NCBI GenBank assembly: GCA_016745315.1
Contig: CP066886.1
Span: 6,510,501-6,574,500 of the forward strand
Direction: 5' to 3'
From: Arthrospira sp. PCC 9108
Lineage (GTDB): Bacteria > Cyanobacteriota > Cyanobacteriia > Cyanobacteriales > Microcoleaceae
DNA: 64,000 nucleotides
Both the position numbers and the translations under genes were made by a program. How positions within the stretch are numbered: position 1 is the stretch's first letter; each line of letters opens with the position of its first letter. The notes under the pieces are model-generated. The model did no database searches and was not told where the DNA came from. It saw nothing but the letters and a program-made list of their open reading frames with translations. Positions 1 to 7,768 of the stretch are shown piece after piece.

Positions 1-740
1 CTAAACCTTTTAATCATGTTCTACTGCGGGCTAGAATTAATGCTTGTTTAGAAAAAAAACGCCTGCGAGACCAAGAACAAGCCTATCTGCAAAAGTTGGC
101 GGCGGAACAACAAAAGTCGGAACGGTTATTGCTCAATATCCTTCCTGCACCGATCGCACAACGGTTAAAACAGGGAGAAAGTACCATCGCTGATAGTTTC
201 GCTGATGTGACTGTATTATTTGCTGATATTGTCAATTTTACTACACTCTCGGCTAATCTCTCCCCGGCTGAATTGGTGGAAATTCTTAATCAAATTTTTT
301 CGGCTTTTGACCAGTTGGCTGAAAATTACGGACTCGAAAAGATTAAAACTATCGGTGATGCTTATATGGTGGTGGGGGGACTCCCTACCCCAAGACCAGA
401 CCATGCCGAGGCGATCGCTGATATGGCTTTGGAAATGCAAAAGATTGTGGTAAATTTTACCCTCAAACCAGGGGAAACTCTGACTATGAGAATGGGTATC
501 AATACGGGTCCGGTAGAGGCGGGGGTGATTGGAACTCGCAAATTTGCTTATGATTTGTGGGGGGATACTGTCAACACTGCTAACCGCATGGAGTCTCATG
601 GGTTGGCGGGGAAAATTCAAGTGACTGAAACTACCTATCAACGTCTTCGCCATGGTTATGAGTTTGAACCCAGAGGTCTCATTGACGTGAAAGGAAAGGG
701 GGAAATGAATACCTATTTTCTGATTATGAAAAAGCCTTGA
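1..740 (+). CDS. Response regulator receiver-class III adenylate/guanylate cyclase fusion (5' truncated by window edge)
   Basis: The reading frame is open from the first bases of the window, so the gene begins upstream; a TTG at 96 is only an internal codon. The first visible residues include KPF followed by LLRARINACLEKKRLR, which matches the end of a CheY-type receiver domain (conserved Lys-Pro, then helix 5). A short coiled linker follows, then a class III cyclase domain. Seen: FADIVNFT (first metal Asp), IKTIGDAYM (adenine-position Lys and second metal Asp) and DLWGDTVNTANRME (Thr at the second purine-specifying site, transition-state Asn and Arg). A Lys/Thr pair is typical of cyanobacterial adenylate cyclases, so the product is probably cAMP. 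It is likely a phosphorelay-controlled cytosolic cyclase. The N-terminal architecture cannot be seen from here. Confidence 0.9.
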   Translation, partial: KPFNHVLLRARINACLEKKRLRDQEQAYLQKLAAEQQKSERLLLNILPAPIAQRLKQGESTIADSFADVTVLFADIVNFTTLSANLSPAELVEILNQIFSAFDQLAENYGLEKIKTIGDAYMVVGGLPTPRPDHAEAIADMALEMQKIVVNFTLKPGETLTMRMGINTGPVEAGVIGTRKFAYDLWGDTVNTANRMESHGLAGKIQVTETTYQRLRHGYEFEPRGLIDVKGKGEMNTYFLIMKKP

Positions 741-812
741 CAGGTGAGCGTTGATGATTAACAGTTGATAGATGACGGTTTATTAATCTTTTGGTCTCGG
801 ACAGGACTTACC

Positions 813-1340
813 ATGTTGACTACCCCTGAATTACTCGATTTTTCTAAGTGGCTGGGTATCGCTACCCTGGCTTTCGCGGCATTAACTGTTGTGGCTTTTG
901 TGCTAAACTGGGGCATTCGTTTTCGCCTAGTGGGGATAACTGCTTTTACCGGAGTCCTCGCTGGCGGCGTTTTCGCTTTGGGGTTGGGATTATTTCAGCG
1001 GGTTGAAATTCCTGGAGCCGTCCGCTATACTAGGGTGTTTGATGATGGCGCTCGTCAAATTGTGATTGCTGTGGCTCCAGATATTACTGAGACTCAACTA
1101 GAGGCGACTCTCCAACAGGCTGCTAGTGACCTGTATTCACCCGGTCGCGGCGGCGCAGGACAAATGCCTTTAGTTATCCGCGCTAGAACTATTGTTCACC
1201 CTCAACCTGGGGTTTCGGAACCGATTTTTTTGGGACGGGTCCAACGGGTATCTGGTTTTGATAATCAAGGAGATGTGGCGATCGCTATTAATCAAGAAAG
1301 TCTCAATCACCTTCAAACAGTCCGCGAAGCTACTAACTAA
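813..1340 (+). CDS. Ycf51-like (DUF2518) membrane protein
   Basis: About 175 residues from the ATG at 813; a TTG at 765 would add 16 residues that do not look like the family. Two hydrophobic segments lie near residues 12-33 and 38-58, followed by a soluble domain with an RYTRVFDDGARQIVIAV stretch and a C-terminal beta-rich part. This layout matches the cyanobacterial/plastid Ycf51 (DUF2518) family, whose function is unknown. It is probably anchored in the thylakoid or plasma membrane. It starts 73 bases after the cyclase stop on the same strand. Its last 171 bases are overlapped antisense by the C-terminal tail of the downstream DNA methyltransferase frame. The family name is from memory of the pattern and is moderately secure. 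Confidence 0.72.
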   Translation: MLTTPELLDFSKWLGIATLAFAALTVVAFVLNWGIRFRLVGITAFTGVLAGGVFALGLGLFQRVEIPGAVRYTRVFDDGARQIVIAVAPDITETQLEATLQQAASDLYSPGRGGAGQMPLVIRARTIVHPQPGVSEPIFLGRVQRVSGFDNQGDVAIAINQESLNHLQTVREATN

Positions 1341-2864
1341 TTCCCCCCCAATTCCCCCCCCAATTCCTCGTCTATCTACATGGTGGGGGGAAGGAAACCG
1401 GGTTTCTTTGAGAAATCGGGTTTCTAGCAGGGGTGATAGCCTCGGATGTAAATTTAAACAATTGAGAATGCTGGTTTTGATGGGTCTTTTTTCATCCCAG
1501 AAAATCAGTGAATTATAAAAAGCGATCGCCTCAGCAGAAGTGAGTATTTGAAATACTGCGATCGCCTCCGGTTCAGTGTCGAAGCTCAAAAAATAAACCG
1601 TATCATCAAATAAAACAGGTTTTCCCTTCAGGGGACTTATCAATTGAAACTCTAGTTTTTTGTAAAGCCCACAAATCGCGATTTTCCAAGGTTTAAAGGT
1701 ATAGTCTCCTACCCCAAAAATAGCAAAACGAGGATGATTTTGATAAATTTTGCTTTGGCGACCATCTAAATTCGCCGCATTCTGTTCAAGATAATTCCAA
1801 GTTTGGGGCGCATGGTGTTTAATTAAAGCTGTGTCTTCACCCAGAGATTTTTGAGTAACCAGGACATATTTATCAGTTTGGCTAATCTTCCCATTAGCAA
1901 TATCTGAACCTTTCAAAAGTGGAAAAATATAATCATCCTCCAGGTTAACTTTTTCTCCCCAACCATTCACCAGATCATTATTAACTTGACGAAGTTCCAT
2001 AATTTTGGCACAATCATGTTTAATTCCCGATCGCCATTTAATCAAGGGCTGAGTTTCGGAATAAAGAAAACTCAGTTTTTGAAAAGTGACCATATCCGCA
2101 ATCAGCCGATTATGAGAGAAACCAATCCTCTGGAAATCTGCACTTTCCAGACTGGGGAAAATATCACAAAAATAGCGTTTTAATTTACCCGAAAATTCAC
2201 AGAATACAAAACATGATTCAACCGCCGCATTAAAATACTTTTTAGCATCAATTCTATAGGTGGAAAATTGACATACATTTTTTTGGCGATCGTGCAAATA
2301 GTATAAAATTTTTCTGGCAACAGAAGTTTTACAAACCATCCCCAGATAGCTATGTTCATAATTCTGCAACCATTCAATAATTTGAATAAGCATCCATTCC
2401 GATAGGTCAAAATTGCTTTTTCCAGTTAAAGCATCTAATCCTTTATATCCGAGAAAGTTGCTTTTTTGCGGCAAATTATTACCCGATATTAACCCTTGTT
2501 GTGAATTGGTAATCCAAGGCAAATTACCTATAACCAAGATTTCCCCCGACTGTTCCAAGTTTGACAACGGGAAATTTAACAAATCTCCATGGTGCAAAAT
2601 AACTCGCTGATCATGTTTAATAATTGGACTATTTTTAGCTGCTTTAATATAATCAGGGTTAATCTCTAATCCGACAATTTTTGCAGCCGACTTAAACTGT
2701 TGAATCGATGCCACAATGAAATTACCGACACCACAGGTGGGTTCCACAATCAAATCTGGATTAACCCCTAAACTTGACAATTTTTGGCAAATTCGTTCCG
2801 CTAACTCTATAGGAGTTTGAAAATCTCCATATTCTATTGTTAATTTGCTTTTGATAACGGACAT
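1170..2864 (-). CDS. N6-adenine DNA methyltransferase of a restriction-modification system
   Basis: 564 residues as read. The N-terminal half has the class I methyltransferase fold: VEPTCGVGNF at about residues 42-51 (AdoMet motif I), GLEIN (motif II acidic position) and GNLPWITN (catalytic NPPY/W-type motif IV, with Leu in the second position). This is the TaqI-like gamma arrangement, in which the C-terminal half provides target recognition. Its stop is 171 bases inside ycf51 on the opposite strand. The last roughly 90 residues read through the 28-bp repeat and low-complexity GIGGGIGG, so they are probably not ancestral and an original stop near 1440-1480 appears lost. The restriction endonuclease relic sits 2 bases upstream. 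Probably still an active, now orphan, methylase; specificity unknown. Confidence 0.82.
   Translation of the reverse strand: MSVIKSKLTIEYGDFQTPIELAERICQKLSSLGVNPDLIVEPTCGVGNFIVASIQQFKSAAKIVGLEINPDYIKAAKNSPIIKHDQRVILHHGDLLNFPLSNLEQSGEILVIGNLPWITNSQQGLISGNNLPQKSNFLGYKGLDALTGKSNFDLSEWMLIQIIEWLQNYEHSYLGMVCKTSVARKILYYLHDRQKNVCQFSTYRIDAKKYFNAAVESCFVFCEFSGKLKRYFCDIFPSLESADFQRIGFSHNRLIADMVTFQKLSFLYSETQPLIKWRSGIKHDCAKIMELRQVNNDLVNGWGEKVNLEDDYIFPLLKGSDIANGKISQTDKYVLVTQKSLGEDTALIKHHAPQTWNYLEQNAANLDGRQSKIYQNHPRFAIFGVGDYTFKPWKIAICGLYKKLEFQLISPLKGKPVLFDDTVYFLSFDTEPEAIAVFQILTSAEAIAFYNSLIFWDEKRPIKTSILNCLNLHPRLSPLLETRFLKETRFPSPHHVDRRGIGGGIGGELVSSFADCLKVIETFLINSDRHISLIIKTRYPLDPSQKNRFRNPRLRVNNSSSADN
1411..1438 (+). 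repeat. 28-bp dispersed repeat, left copy
   Basis: The unit begins agaaatcgggtttctagca and continues to gggtgata. It recurs in the same orientation at 3997-4024 with one mismatch. The two copies bracket the methyltransferase/endonuclease/FGE-relic island. A related core (aaaccgggtttctt) lies just upstream at about 1394-1408 and again at 62224-62239. The last 28 bp are read through by the methyltransferase frame. Confidence 0.8.
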
Positions 2865-2866
2865 GG

Positions 2867-3526
2867 CTACTCAAAACGATAAACGGTAATTATACCATCT
2901 TCTTGACCTGCACGTTCAATCACTCTTCTATACTGTAATCTCCATTGTAAAGCATTGGAAATTGTCAAAAACCCAAGTTCAGGAGGATTAGCCATGATTT
3001 CTTCGGCAATATTTATGGCTTCAATTTCATCAACGGGGAGATTTCTATCCCACATAAACGCAATTAAATCATCAACATTTCCTTCATTGTGCAAAATTTC
3101 ACGAATCCCGCGAGTCATTTGAAAATCGGCTGTTTTCTCTGATTGCACATAGATCACATTCAGAATCTTTAGATTAGCAGTTTGATTGTCATGATGATCT
3201 AGTTTGTCGTAAACAAACACTAATAGAGAATATCCTAAACCAAAAATTTTTTGTCTAGCTGACTTGAAAGGACAGGATGACTGAGGCTGTTTGATACTCG
3301 TCACTTTCATATCAACTTGAAGTTCCGGGAAATCAATACCAATGGCTGAATTTCCTTCTCTAAAATCATAATTATTTTTGAGGTAGTGTCTAAATTTTTG
3401 CTCTAAGTAAGTCCCTACCTTTTTACCATCTGTAATTCCATAAAGTGAAGGTTATAGATGTTGAGATTCTAAGATGGAAAATCTTTCGGCTTCAGAACAC
3501 AGAGTTTTTATGGTTAAGGCTTGCAT
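2867..3526 (-). pseudogene. Type II restriction endonuclease with premature stop
   Basis: Reading from the ATG at 3526 gives MQALTIKTLCSEAERF, then ESQHL, a TAA at 3454-3452, then PSLYGITDGKKVGTYLE in the same frame and on to the stop at 2867. Changing that TAA to GAA or CAA would restore a roughly 219-residue protein. A PD-(D/E)xK nuclease core is visible: IDFPELQVDMK gives the first Asp and the DxK. The only open stretch with an ATG start (from 3310, 147 residues) begins at the Met inside this core and so lacks the first catalytic Asp. The gene lies immediately upstream of the methyltransferase in the usual R-M order. The nuclease is therefore probably dead unless the stop is read through. 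Specificity is not recognisable. Confidence 0.82.
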
Positions 3527-3565
3527 AGCGGATAACACTGATCACAGTAAAACAGGGTAATATAG

Positions 3566-3941
3566 TTAAGGGCGAAGAGTCTCCGGGAGGGAACAGCACA
3601 CCCGGAAACCGTAACTGCTGTCTGCCGGGTCAATACAGTCGCGGTAGGCACAACGACAGTAACCCGGAAAGCTGCACCACGAACCGCCCCGCACCACCCT
3701 TTTGTCTCTGGATTCCAAAAGGTTAACTAAATTTTCAACATAGATATGCAGACCATTCCACACTCGACCATTCGAGGGGGCACCGCCAATATAGTGGCGT
3801 GTTGGAAATTACTGACGGGGGTGGTTCCCCTATGGCAGTTGTAATTAGCGAGGTCAGGTCATAACCGCATACGGTACAGGTTTCGACCTCGTTTTCTGTG
3901 TATTTGGTTTCACAGATTGGACATTTAGCCATAATTCCCAA
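3566..3941 (-). pseudogene. Remnant of a zinc-ribbon/formylglycine-generating-enzyme-like (SUMF1) protein
   Basis: Two adjoining minus-strand pieces in different frames. The first (ATG about 3932) encodes AKCPICETKYTENEVETC, a CxxC...CxxC zinc ribbon of the kind that opens many cyanobacterial FGE-sulfatase or kinase multidomain proteins. The second (about 3763-3566) encodes RVVRGGSWCSFPGYCRCAYR and SYGFRVCCSLP, the C-terminal signature of the FGE-sulfatase domain. Most of the roughly 230-residue FGE domain between them is missing, and the pieces are out of frame by one. This is a decayed, internally deleted gene, not a functional one. Confidence 0.72.
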
Positions 3942-3996
3942 ACCTGATTTACAGCTAACTAATTATACAACAGATTGATCACCCTCGGCAATCTAA

Positions 3997-4024
3997 AGAA
4001 ATCGGGTTTCTAGCATGGGTGATA
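3997..4024 (+). repeat. 28-bp dispersed repeat, right copy
   Basis: Same orientation and sequence as 1411-1438 except one base (catggg instead of cagggg). It ends at the stop codon of the UbiA-like gene. With the left copy it frames an accessory island of about 2.6 kb. Confidence 0.8.
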
Positions 4025-5065
4025 TTAAAGAAAAATATGCAGGTCAAAATAGACGATCGCTAAATAGGAAACTAGCCACAGAAATAGGCTGATTTTAATG
4101 CTGTTATCTTCGATTAAAATGCGATCTGGTTCTTCTCCGGCTGCTAAAACTGTGACGATCCGTTTGTAGTGCATTACTGCATAATAGACAATGGGAACGG
4201 TGATGACTAAGGAAGTGTTTTTACCGGAACTGATGGTAAATAGAGAATAACACATGATGGTCATGGTGGCTGTACTGTTAATCAAAGAGTCGAGATAGGG
4301 TAGGGTATAATGGCATAAAACCGGGCGCTGTTGATTCTTTTGACCGCGTTGATAAAATAGTTGGATATATGACTGTTTTGGGGTGGGATACAGGGAGTCT
4401 GGGGATAATTCTTCTAGGGATTCGATGGGGTTTTGTTTGTGGAGGAGAGAGAGGAGTTCCGATCGCCTTTTGGCGAAACCTTGAAATAGGGTTAAAAAGA
4501 AGGTACAAAGGGTAATCCAAGCGGTGGGGGTGTCTCCGACGGCGTAAATTCCGGCGAGGAGACGGAGGACGAAACCGAAGGCGATACAATTGACATCAAA
4601 AAGGGGAATATTTTTGAGTTTTAGGGAATAGGCGACATTGTTAATTGCATACAATAAGAGACAGGAAAAGGTGGGGATTCCCAGATGGTAAGAACCGATG
4701 AGAGAAAGGGTGATTAAAAAGATGCCGATCGCTCTGGCGGTTGTTAATTGTACCCGTCCGCTGGCGAGGGGACGAAATCGCTTTTTGGGATGTTGGCGAT
4801 CGCGATCGATGTCTTGAATGTCGTTGAAAATATAGACGGCTGATGCCATCATGGAAAACAGGACGACCATTAAAATGCCGTTGGCGATCGCATTTATTTC
4901 TCCTAACTGACCCCCAAAAATTACCCCCGCCAAACAGAACAGATTTTTAGTCCACTGGTGGGGACGCAGTAGCTTGATTATATCCCCAATTCCCCCCGAT
5001 TTGTCTGGGGAAACTTCCGCAGAATTGGGATTAGATACTCTAGCATATTTCGGTTTAATTTTCAT
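4025..5065 (-). CDS. UbiA-family prenyltransferase, decaprenyl-phosphate phosphoribosyltransferase-like
   Basis: 346 residues with about eight or nine hydrophobic segments. Motifs seen: LLRPHQWTKN near residue 33, the first Asp-rich motif NDIQDIDRD with KKRFRPLASGR after it, and YSLKLKNIPLFDVNCIAFGF with VLRLLAGIYAV for the second. The RPHQWTKN opening and the LKN...D...GFVLR second motif are typical of the UbiA branch that moves phosphoribose from PRPP onto polyprenyl phosphate (DPPR synthase, mycobacterial Rv3806c type), rather than quinone or chlorophyll prenyltransferases. It acts in the membrane. It is the last gene of a tight minus-strand operon of SDRs and a GT-C-like protein, 57 bases after the preceding SDR, which supports a lipid-linked sugar role. 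The exact substrate is inferred. Confidence 0.83.
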   Translation of the reverse strand: MKIKPKYARVSNPNSAEVSPDKSGGIGDIIKLLRPHQWTKNLFCLAGVIFGGQLGEINAIANGILMVVLFSMMASAVYIFNDIQDIDRDRQHPKKRFRPLASGRVQLTTARAIGIFLITLSLIGSYHLGIPTFSCLLLYAINNVAYSLKLKNIPLFDVNCIAFGFVLRLLAGIYAVGDTPTAWITLCTFFLTLFQGFAKRRSELLSLLHKQNPIESLEELSPDSLYPTPKQSYIQLFYQRGQKNQQRPVLCHYTLPYLDSLINSTATMTIMCYSLFTISSGKNTSLVITVPIVYYAVMHYKRIVTVLAAGEEPDRILIEDNSIKISLFLWLVSYLAIVYFDLHIFL

Positions 5066-5122
5066 AGGAAATTTAGGTTTAATTACACCCCTTGATTCAG
5101 CCGGATATGATAATTATAACAG

Positions 5123-6148
5123 TTAAGACAACTGTTTGAGCAACCAAAGAATTTTTTCTTTAACTGGTTTACGGTGCGCGGAACCTGCTTTTTCTGCCTG
5201 AATTTTATCATAGTTTTGCTGGAACCAATCGTAACTTTCCTGGAACATTTCATCATTAGAGTATTGGGGTTGCCAGCCCAAATTTAACAGGGGTTGAACA
5301 TCGAAATAAAACTCTTTATGATAGGTGAGATAATGCCAGGGTGCGAGGGGACTTAAACCGACAATATCTAATAGTCTCAAGGTGCCAATTGTCAAGGTAG
5401 TGGGGAGACTTTTTACCTGAGAATCAGTACCCGCATAGCTAATTAAATGTTCCAAACCTTCCCGCAGAGTGCCAAAGCGATCGCTTCCGACATTATAAAT
5501 TCCCGGTTTCCCTAAATCCAAGGCTAATAGGTAAGCGTCCATTAAATCCAGAGCATGAATAAACTGGAATTTGATATTTCCATCCCCGATAACGTAGACA
5601 TTTCGCCCTTCTTTAATCCACTCAAATAGAATCTGAAAAATGCCTAACCTTCCCTCGCCCAAAATAGTCCGAGGGCGGATGACAATTAAGGGTAAACCTT
5701 GGCGATCGCAAACTTGACGGACTGCTAATTCTCCCGCCAATTTTGCGCGTCCGTAAATTTCCACCGGCTGGGGTTGAGTTTGGTTAGTAATGGGACATTG
5801 AGGGTCGCCAAATAAGGCACTAGAACTCATGTGAATAAAACTGCTCACCCCGGCTTGAGCGGCTTCCTCAGCGGCGATACGACTCCCTTCGACATTCACC
5901 TCCCAAAACTTCTTTCCCGACTTGGTAAGGGGGACTAAAGCCACATTATGATGAACGATATCAACGCCTTTCATGGCGGCGGCGACACCTTGGCGATCGC
6001 GAATATCGCAGTTAATATATTCAATATCCTGGGGGCGAGTGGGATCTTCCCAAATATCAAGTATTTTGACTTCTTCTCCCCGTTGCGACAACCGACGGGC
6101 GATCAGATTTCCTAAAAAGCCAGAACCCCCTGTTACCAGATGTTTCAT
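5123..6148 (-). CDS. NAD-dependent epimerase/dehydratase (extended SDR)
   Basis: 341 residues. The N-terminal Rossmann motif TGGSGFLG (residues 6-13) is followed by acidic ILDIWED for NAD binding. The active-site pair is YGRAK (Tyr-x-x-x-Lys) near residue 131, preceded by the conserved HMSSSALFG serine stretch. The length is normal for sugar-nucleotide or sterol-like extended SDRs. Its start overlaps the stop of the upstream DUF218 gene by 4 bases, so translation is probably coupled. In this operon it likely oxidises, epimerises or reduces a sugar bound to a nucleotide or polyprenyl carrier. Substrate not determinable from sequence alone. Confidence 0.85.
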   Translation of the reverse strand: MKHLVTGGSGFLGNLIARRLSQRGEEVKILDIWEDPTRPQDIEYINCDIRDRQGVAAAMKGVDIVHHNVALVPLTKSGKKFWEVNVEGSRIAAEEAAQAGVSSFIHMSSSALFGDPQCPITNQTQPQPVEIYGRAKLAGELAVRQVCDRQGLPLIVIRPRTILGEGRLGIFQILFEWIKEGRNVYVIGDGNIKFQFIHALDLMDAYLLALDLGKPGIYNVGSDRFGTLREGLEHLISYAGTDSQVKSLPTTLTIGTLRLLDIVGLSPLAPWHYLTYHKEFYFDVQPLLNLGWQPQYSNDEMFQESYDWFQQNYDKIQAEKAGSAHRKPVKEKILWLLKQLS

Positions 6149-6711
6149 GGACTACCGCTAACCTTCCAAATAATGACTCTGCCAGCATCGTAAACTAATG
6201 TCGCCAATTCGTAAAGGAATTGGATCGGCGGATAATTATAAAACCATAATCGGGGGGCGATCGCCATAGAATTATCAACCTTTTCTGGACGACAACCTAC
6301 TACTTTTTGCACGGGAAAATCGCAGGATTTAAACATTATCCGACTTCGGAAACTGTGGGGTTTATTGCAGTATAAAATTACTGACTCTAGGGGCCAATAT
6401 TTTTCCTGCTTTAACCAATAACGCAATACCCGCGCATTATCAAAGGTATCTAAATAGGTTTTATCTCGGACATTTTGGGGAACCAAAACCTGTAAATCTG
6501 GGCGCAATTGCTGGAGAAATTCCCCTGCATAATCTTCCTCAGATTGGGAATGTCCGAAGGGATTACCAGGGGCAACAAACACGCGAGAATTGGGTTCAGC
6601 ATCGGCGGCTAACTGACAGATTACTGCTTTAAAATAAGGGGATAAGTTATCGACGGCTGCAGTGGCTTCTGTAGCGGTTAATCCCTCGGTGACGATGATA
6701 TAATCAGCCAT
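6145..6711 (-). CDS. YdcF/ElyC-like DUF218 domain protein
   Basis: 188 residues with no clear signal peptide. The layout fits DUF218: VFVAPGNPFGHSQSEEDYAGEFLQ, in which the Ser-Glu pair follows a glycine loop, then QNVRDKTYLDTFDNARVLRYW (Thr-x-Asn-like helix), then a strand ending ILYCNKPHSFRSR. Related proteins (SanA/ElyC/YdcF) are linked to cell-envelope polysaccharide or undecaprenyl-phosphate metabolism in other bacteria. That suits its place between two SDR genes of the putative polyprenyl-sugar operon. It overlaps both neighbours (1 and 4 bases). Family assignment is moderately confident; reaction unknown. Confidence 0.65.
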   Translation of the reverse strand: MADYIIVTEGLTATEATAAVDNLSPYFKAVICQLAADAEPNSRVFVAPGNPFGHSQSEEDYAGEFLQQLRPDLQVLVPQNVRDKTYLDTFDNARVLRYWLKQEKYWPLESVILYCNKPHSFRSRIMFKSCDFPVQKVVGCRPEKVDNSMAIAPRLWFYNYPPIQFLYELATLVYDAGRVIIWKVSGSP

Positions 6712-7768
6712 TAGTTATCAATTCCTCCGTAATTATCGAACACCCATTTAAGACTACGACGCATCCCTTCTTCTAGGGAAACTTTGGGAGAATAGCCTAA
6801 TTCTCGTTGGGCTTTGGCAACTGAACAGGCGATGGTTTTATTCATTTCAGATAATACATGAATTTTTTGCTGATATAATCCTAAACTCTGCAAAGTGCCA
6901 TCTACTAAGGTGGCGATATCTCCGGTAATTCCGGGTAATTTTAAACGTTTGTGGGCGCAAGTTTGGTTAAATTCGGATTCTAGGAGTTTCTCGACTGTAT
7001 CGATAATTTCATTCATGGAATAGGGGCGATTATCGGCTATCCAGTAGGTTTGACCGTTGGCTTTTTCGGATTCGGCTGATAGCAAAAGTCCCTGACAGAG
7101 ATTGTCGATATAAGCCATCGATCGCAAATTATTTCCATCTCCCACAATGGGACCTTTTCCATCCCGAATCATTTGGAAAAATAGGGTTTGTCGGGGGGTT
7201 GGTTGGGGCCGTAAAACCAGGGCGGACGGACAATAACGGTTTCTATTTTCCCTGATTGCTGCATGGACATAACGGCTAATTCCATCAGCATTTTGGATTT
7301 GCCATAATTCATATAGGGATGGTAGGGGGATTTTTCATCGAATAGATGATCAGGGTGAGGATTGCAACCACAGGGAGAATTAGAAGAGACAATCACGGCC
7401 CTTTTGACGCGATTGGTGACGGCGGAATTTAACAGGTTTTGGGTTCCGTTGACATTAATATGATAAAATTCGGAAACGCGCGGAGGGTGAATGATTCCGG
7501 CGGTATGAAAGAGAATGGCATGGTTCGCATTTTCACAAAAGCGATCGCAGTCTTGGGGATTCCGTAAATCGCCGACAATCACTTCAATTTTATCGGAGAG
7601 GTTGGTGAGACTTTCGGGGTTTTGACCGGGTAAAATTAGACAGCGAATCATCAGATTATTTCTGGGTTGGGAAAAAGCCTCAATATCTGGGAGTCCTTTA
7701 ACTAAGGCTTTAACTAAACTGAATCCTAACCAGCCTAAAGCGCCTGTAACTAAAACTAGATCACTCAT
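6711..7768 (-). CDS. NAD-dependent epimerase/dehydratase, frameshifted in a C/G run
   Basis: Read as one gene of about 353 residues. The first part (7768-7169) has TGALGWLG for NAD binding, the YGKSK active-site pair and VRPPWFYGPNQPP. It then ends in DKPYFSK and a stop. Restoring one base in the G6 run at 7193-7198 changes this to RQTLFFQMIRDGKGP and joins it smoothly to the second part (7172-6711: VGDGNNLRSMAYIDNLCQG...). In the sequence as given the two parts overlap at ATGA, so the downstream half could restart, but it would lack the NAD domain. It overlaps the upstream GT-C-like gene by 8 bases. It is a second SDR of the operon, in the 3-beta-HSD/UDP-sugar epimerase class. Confidence 0.82.

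Noticed and set aside
216..653. 145-codon frame antisense to the cyclase
   Set aside because: Shadow of the cyclase gene; no motifs.
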